In this document: positions 1-10,445 of the stretch, in pieces
Position numbering within the stretch: the stretch's first letter is position 1
Layout: every line of letters begins with the position of its first letter
Notes under the pieces: model-generated
Database searches by the model: none
Seen by the model: the letters and a program-made list of their open reading frames with translations, nothing else
What the model was told of the DNA's origin: nothing
Program-made: the position numbers and the translations under genes
DNA from: Mesaphorura yosii
Taxonomy: Eukaryota; Arthropoda; Collembola; Poduromorpha; Tullbergiidae
Reading direction: 5' to 3'
Length of the DNA stretch: 64,000 nt
Assembly (NCBI GenBank): GCA_009869945.1
Contig: WIXG01000161.1
Coordinates: 62,001-126,000 of the forward strand

Positions 1-703
1 ATGGAAATGTTTCTGCGAGTTACAAGTTCACTCGCATTTGTGTTGAGTCGGTGCAGTCTTTCGGAGTTTCTTTGCAGAAATTGGCACAGTGTGACACAAT
101 ACTATAATACAATATATCAAAGCTTCCAACAAAGGCTCACTTTTTCTGAGGACTGGGTTCGAAAAAGTGATAATGTCATTGTAGCATTGTAGTGCAATGA
201 GTCTAGAAGAGTCCATGAGTGCATGACTCGACGATTGCACAACTGTGCCACAGAAAATTTGAGAGATTGAATTCAATTTTATTCACAGAGCTGTCCGCTA
301 TGATTGATCCGACCCATTCAGCAATTAAATTAGCTGTCATTTACTTTGGCTTTGAGTATGAATTTCTGCGCATGCCTGTATGTCATATAAAATGCACGTG
401 TCCTAGAGCGATCGCGTACTGGAAGCATTAAATTGTGTTGGGCAATGATTAAGTTCATGATGATTTGAACATCTTCATTCTTCAGGTACGTCTTGTACTA
501 CGTTACTCCTTGCTGGATCATTTTTCGAATCTTGCAGGATTGAAACTCGTTTACTATTGCCAGTTCTCGTTCTGAAATAAAAAGAACTCCGTAGGTACCA
601 TAATCTAAACAGATTTCAGCTTTGTAGTTGACTCATATTAGAAATCAACTAGGAAACTGAAACCTCTTTGCCATAATACTCCATTCATGCGTTCTAGTTC
701 AAA
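1..703. other. No gene recognised
   Basis: Only short overlapping open frames on both strands and AT-rich sequence are present, with no recognisable protein motif, tRNA or repeat. The stretch may hold the promoter of the cuticle gene that follows or the edge of a gene outside the window. Confidence 0.5.
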
Positions 704-1438
704 ATGGTAGGGATTCGCAATATTTCACGCTTGACTGCGGCTGCCTTCGTGCTGCTGCTAGTAATTTCCACGTCCAAATCCATAGAGGCCCAAAACTCCA
801 GCCAAAACAAAGAAGGTATTCACGCGTTGTTCACAAGACCAGTTGAGATTCCAATTGACCGAGAAGTGCACCATATAATGCGGCCCGTGGATGTGGACGA
901 CAGAGCCAAGCCGCAGTCAGATTCCGAGAATTTGGTTTTTAGTCAAGAGAAAGAGCCTGGAAGGAAGAAGACTGTGCCAGTGAATATTCAATTTCACACC
1001 CAAAATCCAGATGGCTCATATCATTTCGGATATGATATTGGTAAGTCAACCTCATCAATTGCAATCTTAAGTGCAGCATCATAAGGAGTAATTCAATGTG
1101 CAGAAACCATACAAGGACGGTCCTACCGTGAGGAACGCCGAGACGTTTCCGGTAGAGTTATCGGACAGTACGGATACATGGATCCTATCGGAAATATGCA
1201 CCATTTCGAGTACGAAGCGGATTCCAACGGATATAGACTGAGGTCGAGGAAGCCCACCACAACCACCACAACAGAGACAGTCAACGTCGATGTCTCGACG
1301 CCTGCTTCGACCAAAGCACCGTTTCGTCTCAAAATGAAGCCTGTGCCTATTATTGGACCGATACCGAAGACGTGGACGCAATTATTTGGACCTGAGTCTG
1401 AGGAATCTGAAGATCCAATTAGTGGCATTGGTCTCTAA
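704..1438 (+). CDS. R&R-type cuticle protein, 223 aa
   Basis: Secreted structural protein expected to bind chitin in the cuticle. Two exons, 704-1040 and 1104-1438, are joined across a 63-base GT-AG intron; the junction is in phase and gives 223 residues. The N-terminus (MVGIRNISRLTAAAFVLLLV...) is a signal peptide. Residues about 100-165 carry the extended R&R pattern: an aromatic start with PDGSYHFGYD before the intron, then GRVIGQYGYMDPIGNMH and YEADSNGY after it. The tail is rich in Thr and Pro (a run of TTTTTT), then ends GIGL. An intron inside the R&R domain is also found in the larger cuticle gene at 3354-6801. A possible AATAAA lies at 1961. The domain assignment is firm; the RR-1 or RR-2 subclass is not. 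Confidence 0.88.
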
Positions 1439-2429
1439 GAATCAAAAGCCTGCGTAAAGTGCGATCGTTAATCCGAATCCTTCTGATGAAGGTATTTGAG
1501 AGTGCAAGTATCTCAGTTTCATTGTTCGTTAACAAGGCACTCTTAGTTGCACTTTCTTGCATTATGCGCAGGTGTGAGGCGTGAACTGGAGAAATTCCGC
1601 ACTTAACACTTCGCAGAATGATACCCAAATATTTACGATGTTTATGATTCCAATTACTTGCACACTGGGCAGGAACAGTAACGGAACTGTGCTTATAAAA
1701 AGATCAGACGATTCCAACTGATTCCAAAGTCCTGATAATTACGGGTTCGTGTCTCTGTCGCGGTTCCGCACCTTAAGCAGTTCATTGATGCCTTGAGTGA
1801 GCTCAAACCTTGCTTCAGCTCGGTAACTGTACCCTTCTTCGTGTCAAGTGTTGAGGCTCGTGCCGTTGAAGTATTGTGTTGTGTTCTTGACCCTCGAAAA
1901 GGTCTCACTTTATGGTAGACGCCTGTAATTATATACGCATTATTAAGCTTTCAATGAGGCAATAAATACGGCACTTGCTGCTGACACCGGCCACCGGGTT
2001 CTTGAACTTGAATTTATTTTCGGACACTTTCGCCTTCCATAGCGTGTGATATTTCTACACTTGCTATTGATCCGGCCAGTATAAATTCAGGAATCCGTCT
2101 TGGTGTGACTCTATCAGTTCAAATTCACATTTTGTTCCAGCCAGGAATTCCAGGACATAATAACTTAATTCTAAACTCCAGAATCAGTAGTGACTTACGA
2201 ATTTTGAAGGGAGAATTTACAGCGGAATCAACAACAGAAATCGCCCAATTTGAATTTCATCAGCTTCTACTCTAGATCGATTGAGTCCCGACCGTCATAA
2301 AGTAAATTGATAAAAGATCTTGAAACGCAATTTTTGTAAAAGATAGCCTTTATTTGCAGCTGCGAGGAGAGGTTTTATGAGGTCAAACTTATGTGTCACT
2401 ACTTCTCAAATAGGAAAACAATCGAAGTC
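1439..2429. other. Intergenic; possible promoter of the peritrophin-like gene
   Basis: No coding sequence is seen. A TATAAAT at 2080-2086 is followed 36 bases later by an initiator-like TCAGTT (A at 2116), somewhat farther than usual. A pyrimidine-poor TTTGCAG at 2353-2359 could be the acceptor of a 5'UTR intron before the start codon. Confidence 0.35.
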
Positions 2430-3044
2430 ATGCATTTGGTACGGAAATCGCTCCTCCTCGTCCAGCTACCACTGATTATGAACGCGTCCTACACCATCGC
2501 CGTCGGGAGAGACGCCAACTCACTGCTGGTCAGTCAGGAACATCGCCCCTTTGTGCATCTGCGCCCATACGACGAGCACCTGCCCTTCGAACCGACCCGA
2601 ATGACAGCATACGGACACGAGCCTGCCAGAATGGTCCCCTTTGGTCATGAGCCCGCAACAATGGTCCCGTTTGGTCACGAGCCTGCCAAGATGGTGCCGT
2701 ACACCAGTGTGAGCAGCAGCCACAGCAGCGTCGGAGGAGGAATTAACTACCTGCAGACAAGCGTATCATCCGAAACCGCCGGACAGGACGTAGGAGAAGG
2801 AACGGGACTCGGAATCATCCCAAGCTTCAGTTACAACCCGTGCCCGCAGTCGAAGGAGTTCTACCGCCGGACGTCGTTCACGATATTCCGTCGACACGAG
2901 TACAACTGCGCCCGCTTCTACATGTGCAACTTTGGCATGCCGTTCGAGTTCCGGTGCCCGACGGGACAACTTTGGGATCAGGGCATTAAAGTCTGCAACT
3001 TCGCATCGAAGGTGAATTGTAATGACAGTAATAGCACAGACTAA
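2430..3044 (+). CDS. Secreted protein with one peritrophin-A chitin-binding domain
   Basis: Single-exon frame of 204 residues from the ATG at 2430, chosen because it starts a good signal peptide (MHLVRKSLLLVQLPLIMNAS); an in-frame ATG at 2391 gives a poorer N-terminus. The middle holds three tandem copies of a decapeptide of the form GHEPAxMVPF, preceded by a degenerate copy. The C-terminal 60 residues form a ChtBD2 domain with the six expected cysteines (CPQS, NCARF, MCNFG, RCPTG, VCNF, NC). One ChtBD2 preceded by a low-complexity region suggests an arthropod CPAP1-type cuticular protein rather than a gut peritrophin, but that is inference. AATAAA lies 25 bases after the stop, at 3069. Confidence 0.85.
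   Translation: MHLVRKSLLLVQLPLIMNASYTIAVGRDANSLLVSQEHRPFVHLRPYDEHLPFEPTRMTAYGHEPARMVPFGHEPATMVPFGHEPAKMVPYTSVSSSHSSVGGGINYLQTSVSSETAGQDVGEGTGLGIIPSFSYNPCPQSKEFYRRTSFTIFRRHEYNCARFYMCNFGMPFEFRCPTGQLWDQGIKVCNFASKVNCNDSNSTD
2613..2702 (+). repeat. Three tandem 30-bp in-frame units
   Basis: Three consecutive 30-base units each encode a GHEPAxMVPF/Y decapeptide inside the peritrophin-like protein. Most differences between copies are at third codon positions, so the repeat is kept at protein level. Confidence 0.85.
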
Positions 3045-3068
3045 ATTTAACCAATTTGGCTTTTAGTT

Positions 3069-3074
3069 AATAAA
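3069..3074 (+). terminator. Poly(A) signal of the peritrophin-like gene
   Basis: AATAAA 25 bases after the stop codon at 3044. Confidence 0.6.
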
Positions 3075-3353
3075 CATGACTTTTATACTTTTGATTATGT
3101 CTAGCACTGGTAGTTACTCTTGAATGTTGGTATCGCCGGTTTCATTTTATGTATTTCAGAAGTACAAAAGGTATAAAAATAACAAAAAATAAAATTGCTT
3201 GAATAACAGAAACAAGGAACAACTAAAATCGTATCCGTATTTAACATGATCATACATTAAGCATAAACATTAAACTACAGTCTGTCATCAGGTCGCATAA
3301 CTGATAATAATAACTGCTATTTGACTAATGCTAGTTCTAAACTTAATGCTACG

Positions 3354-6300
3354 TTAGTAATTCGTGGGTTCTTGGTGGTAGCCAGCATCCGGGTGCGCCT
3401 CGTAGTTGACCACATTCATTTTTCCGTGCTTGTCCTGGTAGCCGTACTTGCCCCGTACGTGGCCCGATTCGTCCTTCTCCTCGAAACGGAACATTCGATT
3501 GTACCTGCAACCGAGAACGAGACAATGACATTAGTACTCATATGCCACAAACGTTCTGCTCTGATATTCAATATGGCAATTACGATTGGCATGGCCATGT
3601 ATGACAGCAATATTTTTGATTTTCTGAAAGTGTAAACACATTCTATGGTTTTATGACATTTTCCACGTCATAAAGGCTAATAAAAATAAGAGTCAAGGAT
3701 CGAAGCCATGCTAATACTATTTTTGACCGGAAGCCAACAAAGGTCTTAATTGCATATAAAATACTTTCTACTTCTCAAATACTCCATCAGAGGTTAAATT
3801 ATTGCGTTATCGCTCCTGCCATCAACATAATTTCATCAAGCCAAGCCTTACAAAGTAAATTAAGGCTGAGACACAGAGCCGCGTATAACTCTTAACTAGG
3901 CACCGTGTCATTCTTGCACTGTGCAACGAGCTGACTTGACTGACTGACTGAGTTTGGGGCAAAAAAATGTTTGCTTGACTTCTTTTCACTTTCATTTTTC
4001 TGTGCAAGTGCAAGCCAGTCTTGAACCTTTCTTAAGTCAAGAAGATAAGCCAAGAGTCTTATATGCAATATTCCTTATGAATGATAAATCGCAGCAGCTG
4101 TTGCCTTTGCTGTGGCTGAAAATGCGTTGATTTGTGGGAAGACAACCATGACCATGACCAAGTAATCATAATCCCACTGAGCATAACAGAGCAAAGATTA
4201 AGATTTGTGATTACTCGAATTGCAAACACAAATACAATGTTTCAGGCACGTTAATTTCGTGCACAATAAAAATAGAAAACCAAACGTTGGGTTACGTGTG
4301 GTGGCAATTATTTGTGATTCTTGGTAAACAATGAAAGTTGGCTGGCAGGCAGTGGCAAAATGGCAACAAAGAATCCATCGCGTTGGCTTTTGGCATTCCC
4401 ATTACAATAACAAAATTACGACGTACGGCTGCGGATTGTGGATACGGCTCGGTATTGACTTGAGAGAAAATTGGCTCACTTTGTCGCAAATTGCTTGCGT
4501 GCGCGGTAAGCGTATGAGTGGACTTTGCAAAAAGCCTGATTTCATCACCAGCGATTACACGCCGTGGCGGCCGCCGCGTACTCTGAAGAATGTGCAATTG
4601 CGTACGAAGAGTGAAAAGTTTCGAGAGATGAGTGTGTAATCTGTGATTTGTACGCATGGACGTCATAGTAGCTAATCATTTTACGCTTGTACAAGTACAC
4701 GTACAAGTAATTCAAACGTCTGTCCGTCTGTCAGAGTCAAGATAATTGGGTTTCAGCCTTCATACTATGCTGGTTCGATGTGATCTGATGTCAATTGTAA
4801 CTGACGCATGAAGTAACTCGATACTGCAGGTGTTCAATGATGAGTTCTTCTTACCCTTTCCCAGTGTCGTAGCCCCAGCGGTACGAGTAAGGACCCTTGT
4901 GGCCCGAAACATGAAACAGAATTCGGTCTCCGTTGCCTCCCTGCAGCTCACTGCCAATGTCAGCGTCACCGCCACCACCGAAACTTGTTGCAGACTAAAG
5001 GGTGCATAAATGTGTTGCATGAGATATAGCAAGTAAAATACGTAAAACGCTAAAGTAACTTGTGGATGGGATTTTTACCTGCTGCAATTCACCTGTCGTA
5101 CCAGCATCAATTATCACGGGATTTGAAATTGTGGAACTTTTCTTGTAATTAGGATTCTTCGTTGCTTTCAACAAATATGGTTTGATGTACGGTGGCTTAT
5201 TTCTTGTGGACACCGGCCGTTGACTGGAGTGTTCCGTCGGTCGATACGTGCTTGTCGGGAGCTCTTTGCCAGTGCTGCTGCTGGCATGAGTTGTGGAGCT
5301 CATGGCCATCGGCTTGCCGTACAGAATTTCTTCATTTGATTCCACTGATAGTGGTACAGGCTTGGGGTTTTTGTATGATGGAACTTCGTCGCTGTTCGAG
5401 GCAAAGTGGCTGTAGGGATTGAGTCTTCCTCCTGGAGAACGCAGTGGACGGCTCTGGTAAATGCGGCCACCCTTTGGCCTTCTATGAACCACAACATCTT
5501 CATGTTGTGGAAGAGAGTACGACGGAACTGGGCGCGTGTACGAGTTTGAGGAACCCTGATTCAATTTCATCGGATATCTTCCTCCACGGACTGGCCTGCC
5601 GGCTTCATACTGGTAACTCTGGTCATCGCCGTCGAATCCCTGACCACCGTACCCTTGATTCTGCAAGTCGTTTAACGTGATGATTTCCGGTTCGGAGTTC
5701 GCATTACTGAAAGGCTGCTGACGGTAAGGCCGGCTTCCTCTTCCTCCGCTCCCTTTTCCGTAAACTACTTCCTCCGCTTGTTGGAAATCTGGATTTCCTC
5801 CTCCAAATCCTCCTTGACCAAATCCACCTCCACCGCCGTATTGGTTACCATCTTCGTACGAGGCGTCTGGTCTCGAAGGGCGGAACGGCTTCTTCCTGGC
5901 GCCAGAACCACGAACAACTGAGGGATACGGGAAAACTCCGTTATTGCTTGGGCCTGCGTTATTGTTGTTGCTGCCACCACCGCTATAAAATGGCCTGCTT
6001 CTCATCGGACGCCGTGCGGGACTTCCGCCATAGCTTGCCGGAAACTGCTGTTGTGGCTGCTGAAAACTTTGTCCCACTTCCGGTCCGCGATTTCCGTAGT
6101 GCCCGTACGCGGGCCTCGGCTTTCCATCGTCGATATTATTGTTGAATTGCTCTTCAGTGTTGTGCTCCACAGGATAGCCGTAAGGATTATGGGGTCGAGC
6201 ACCACCGCTCCCAGCGGAACCAATCGCGGGCTGGTCTTCTTGGGGGAAACCCTGTTGAAAACCTTGCTGAGGTCCTCCCTGCATTACTGGCCGCGGCCGA

Positions 6301-6801
6301 CGAGGTCTCCGAAATGGATTCCGCATCGTGATTCTCATCGGCCTACCGAGAGAGAACTGTGGTGAAGGGGACGCGGCCGACGCGGAGTCGAATTGATTCA
6401 AGTCAGCTTCAACAGGGATTGGGATCGGTCTTGGTGTCAGATTGAACTCACTGGAAGCGCCGGATTCTGCTCCAGACATGTCTGGCTGTGGCACGAACTG
6501 CACTGGAATTGCGACGGGAACTGGAGCGACTTGCTCCTTGTGATGCTGCTGATACTGATGAGGTTCTCGCTTGGAAAATAAACTTTTTAAAGGTGCTAAG
6601 ATATTTGGGAACCGACTTGCGCTTGTCGAGGGTTTGTCTGGATACTGTGGGTATGCGTAAACTGTGCTGGCCGAAACGGCGATAATGACCTGTTAAACGA
6701 GGTAAAAGGAAAAGGATAAAGAATTCATTTTTGAAAGATGACATATCTTAAATTAGCTAGTTAAAGTTAGGGCTTACTAGGAAAGCACCGATGTTGGCCA
6801 T
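3354..6801 (-). CDS. Large R&R cuticle protein, 641 aa
   Basis: Four exons on the minus strand: 6778-6801, 5079-6689, 4855-4994 and 3354-3504. Phases agree at every junction and total 642 codons with the stop. The first exon encodes only eight residues (MANIGAFL); the signal peptide is completed in exon 2. Exon 2 encodes about 535 residues of Pro/Gln/Gly/Ser/Asn-rich low-complexity sequence with Gly-rich runs (GGGGGFGQGGFGGG). The last two exons form a complete R&R chitin-binding domain, with GPYSYRWGYDTGKG before the final intron, then GKYGYQDKHGKMN and YEAHPDAGYHQEP. The layout, a long disordered Gly/Pro-rich region followed by R&R, recalls resilin-like proteins; orthology to resilin is not claimed. 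The final intron is 1,350 bases, far longer than others here. Confidence 0.87.
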
Positions 6802-8191
6802 GGTGCAAGCGGCTATTGGGAACGATGAAAGATTTGAAAATGATCACTTTCACTTTGTTCTAATTTTTCTCCACATGAAAGACAAGATTTCGATTGGATT
6901 CCGATCACAAACGTAAAAAAATGCCCAGATTTACCAGATAAGACTTGCAAAGTCCAGACTCACAAGGTTTGCAAGGTAAGATCGACTTTGTGTGTAGTAA
7001 TTGCAATGAGCGTAGGATCGGATTTCAGCAAGTGCGCTGTCGAAAGGGCAATCACCAACTGATTGACCCAACCCATCAGGTACGTCTCATAGCGCCAGCA
7101 GAGATCAGAGTCAAATGTTAAGATCCTTTACATCTTAATCTTAGTCTTGGACTTAAAAGAAGCACAAAAGCCACGCGAATGCGCTGTTTTTCTTTCTACT
7201 TGTTCATCAGTTTCGTTTTTAATGAAGAAACTTTCTTCAGCATTCGAGCCAAACCCAAAACCCCTCAACTTGGCTTGGCTTGGCCCGGCCCAGCTTAAGA
7301 CTCAAAAATAAAAATCCTGCGCTCTCACATAAAGTCTGCATTTTGGCTGCATCTTTTCACATCTGACAGAACAGCGCATCACACCACTACCATAATTTCA
7401 TTTCAATTCGCGGTTGGCGTGCACACACTCCCACGTCATTGTAGAGCATTACATTGTATTGTATTACTGCAGTTGGCTAAACACTTTTTAATAAGATTGC
7501 AATTGCAATAATAATAATTTGTGATGGTACATAAATTTTCTGAGTCGCGTCTTCGCGCTTGCGGCCCCGCACTGATGAATTGCTTGAGACCAATTGGATT
7601 AAGAATCTTTTCGCACTGACATGGCTGAGGAACATCCGTAGCAAAATTGTGTGGCCAGCGTTAATTGAGTGTGGGGTTCAAATTAATTGTTGCGCTCTTA
7701 ATGCGGTCGAAACTTAGTACCAAACGAAACTATCACCCAACCATTCCCAAAACGTGTCGTAAAGTTCGGATTTTTGGAAACGGCCAATGGCATCATCGTC
7801 TTCTGCGTCGAAAGCTGAACAATTCAAATACTGAAAAATTGCATGGTTCACCGATTTTCCTGTAAAACCGTAGCATTGCCAGTGAATTATAAATAGAAAA
7901 GCAATGAGCAATGACAATAACGTGAGAATTCAGATGAGTGAGCAAAAATACGCACAATCGCAGTAAGGCTCAAGGAAATTAGCATCAAGTACATACATAC
8001 TCACATATTCACGCTAATTATGCGAATTTCTGCAAAAGAGAGATTTTATTTATGTAATCCATTTCATTTCAATTTCTAACATATGAAATTAGCAATTTAT
8101 TATGATGCAATACAAATTGGTCATTGACATGGACAAAAGTGGATTGAGTGAGCATACTGCAACAGTGACAAGAGAAATCTTGGCATGGATC
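6802..8191. other. Intergenic, no gene recognised
   Basis: Promoter side of the large cuticle gene and 3' side of PSMG4. Only short shadow frames are present. TTTATT at 8046-8051 is a plausible minus-strand poly(A) signal for PSMG4. Confidence 0.5.
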
Positions 8192-8614
8192 TCAGAATCT
8201 TTCAGGATGTTGCCGCAGCGCTTCGAAGACGCAGGCCTCAATCTGGTCGGTTGTGTTGGGGTCAATTGTAGGTACATTGTAAGATACGTAGACGGGTTTC
8301 TTAAGCTTCGCCGTGAGTTTGGCGGCCAGAGATGTGGAGAAGGTGTCGCCAACACTTCCGACGAGCTTCGTGGACGTGGGGCCAGTGCGGTCATAAGGCG
8401 TCCGGATTGCGACAGAAAGGTCGGCGAAGCCCGGGCCGATCATGATGATGACGGCCTTGCCAAACTGAATCACATCGAAGGGAATAAGCTGGCCCATCAC
8501 GGTGCTGCTGAATTCATAGTGAATCTCCTCATCTGGCTCGGTGCTGATTTTGACGTTGGCGTTGGTTGAGGATTCCGCTAGTGTACCGTTGACATTGCTG
8601 TTGCTGGCTGCCAT
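8192..8614 (-). CDS. PSMG4: Proteasome assembly chaperone 4
   Basis: Single-exon frame of 140 residues. The first ATG in frame is at 8614; a TAG stop lies shortly upstream, so this start is well supported. The family acts with PSMG3 in assembling the 20S proteasome alpha ring. Diagnostic stretches are FSSTVMGQLIPFDVIQF, the SVGDTFSTSLAAKLTAKLKKP segment split by the usual GD-T-ST-LA pattern, KPVYVSYN, and the C-terminus RQHPERF, which matches the family pattern (VFVSYN and a terminal PxxF). Human PSMG4 is 123 residues; the extra length here is an Asn/Ser-rich N-terminus. Confidence 0.85.
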   Translation of the reverse strand: MAASNSNVNGTLAESSTNANVKISTEPDEEIHYEFSSTVMGQLIPFDVIQFGKAVIIMIGPGFADLSVAIRTPYDRTGPTSTKLVGSVGDTFSTSLAAKLTAKLKKPVYVSYNVPTIDPNTTDQIEACVFEALRQHPERF

Positions 8615-10361
8615 TGCCACGTATGCTGATGCCAATTTCTATTTAGAGCTGTGACCCGATGCCGATGCTGATGACCTGTAAGAGAGCAAGAGAAGAATAG
8701 GAATATCTTGTGCATGTCCATCTCAATCTCACTACATTTTTCGAGTGAAAGGTTGCACCCAATTATCGTATTAACTATGAGATAACTGGGCGCATGTTAA
8801 CTTGTTCACGCTCATGCACCAACTCGAGACGGAGCAACGAGAAGCGCAGCGTCTCGAGGCAGACTCGAGACGAGACCGGCGAAGTGAGCGCAAATTTTCA
8901 CTTTCGACTCGTTAACTTGCCAATTGCTCTCCTGCCAATATACCAATTCGTACCGCTCGTAGGCCGTACTCGTACCAAGCCGTGCGTGCGCGGGAAGCCA
9001 ATGGGTTTGTGCTTGTAGCACTGCTTTCAGACTTCTTAATGGGTCTGTGTCAAATAGTACAAACGTTTCCGATTACGCAACATAGGCCTTATGCATTACA
9101 AGCTGTAGGATGCGCATGTGGCATGTCCCTTGTCCGCAGATTAGGGAACCTTCGGAGAAAGGTCGCCGTCAGGAGCCAGCCAGCGGCACCATAAACTTTA
9201 TTGCGGACGCCAACCTTGTCCGAGATTACTATGCAATGCAATCTCCTTATCCAGCAAATTCGATAAATTGTTCAAACAGGAGCTTCTGCATCAGAATGCC
9301 GAAGTGGCATATGGGTTAAGTGAGACGAACAGAACAGGCACGAGGGTCGCAATTAAGCGCTCAAAGTCAAGCACCCGGCACGAAACACTTGAAACCGGTA
9401 GTTCGAAAGTCGCTTCTAAAAATAAAGCCTATTTCAATGAAATATCAAATCAGAGAACAGGTAAACAGGACGCTGATCTCATTTGACCTTTTGTTCACTT
9501 TTATTGACGGGATTGCATAATTAGGCCGTACACTGTACTCGTGCATTGTAGACCGTTAAAGCTGACTTGACGTGACATGACATTTCCTCACGCTTGCGAG
9601 GTGATGATCTTAACTCATGTAGCCGGACGCACGCAAGGCGAAGGAAAATGACGCGAGCCAGATCAAAGTCACATACGCACTGGACAAAAATCGATTCAGC
9701 ACACAAATCAAAAATGTCACCTTGCACTGGGCCTGAGAATTGTGCAAGCTGTCGACTTGAATGCCCGGGTTTCCCCGGGCCCAAGTCGAACCACTGAGAA
9801 TTGTCGTCACATGTCCTCGCAAAAGTAACCTGCGAGAAAATGGGCAAGTGTTGCTTACGCTGACTGTCAACCGATTTTAAATCTCAATGAGATTAAAACC
9901 GAAAGTGGAAAAACCCATTTGACCATTGAGTTTATCACAAACAACCCATGGCGGGCTTAAGCTATGAACTTGAGAATCGGAGACATGCGAAACGCTAATC
10001 TCTCTGAATCCTGAAACTAGCTACTGTGCCTATGCTGCTACTACCCTACTTGGACTAATTTCGCGTGGATTCGAGGACGCGGATTAACGTAAGGGTTTTA
10101 TTGCATCATCATTACGACTTCGGCCCTCGACGACAACACGAAATATCGTAAGCAAATGGATAACATTGATTTACGAAATCAGGCTCAAGCGAGGCACTTG
10201 AAACTTATTTTTTCCGCTAATCTCGAAATGTATGAGCATGCGCAATTGATTCCTGACATCCTGAGCGACAAATTGAGCAACGACAATGGACAATGGACAA
10301 CTGATAAGCTGGCTGAACTTCGTCCAGTGCAAAAACTGGGAATTTTGCAAATCGGTGTGGG
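8615..10361. other. Intergenic, contains one strong hairpin
   Basis: No gene is recognised in about 1.7 kb. Open frames are short and overlap on both strands. The one structural feature is the 15-bp hairpin at 9752-9789, listed separately. Confidence 0.5.
9752..9789. repeat. Intergenic inverted repeat, 15-bp stem
   Basis: TCGACTTG (9752-9759) pairs with CAAGTCGA (9782-9789), and GCCCGGG (9763-9769) pairs with CCCGGGC (9774-9780), with a TTTC loop and a 3/1 internal bulge. The inner stem is all G-C. Function unknown. Confidence 0.7.
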
Positions 10362-10369
10362 TATAAAAG
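10362..10369 (+). promoter_or_regulatory. TATA box of the CUB trypsin gene
   Basis: TATAAAAG lies 84 bases before the start codon, with an initiator-like TATCATT (A at 10396) 34 bases downstream. The spacing fits a TATA-driven, highly expressed secreted protease. Confidence 0.65.
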
Positions 10370-10445
10370 GAAACGATGATTCGACAGATAGTATCATTCG
10401 CTAATTGGTGATTTACCAAAGCACAAGTTTCAAACCGGCAACGAA

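Noticed and set aside
4331..4639. 102-codon frame in the 1.35-kb intron of the large cuticle gene
   Set aside because: No start context or homology, and an equally long frame exists on the opposite strand.
9752..9789. miRNA precursor
   Set aside because: The stem is only 15 bp with a four-base loop, too short for Drosha/Dicer processing.
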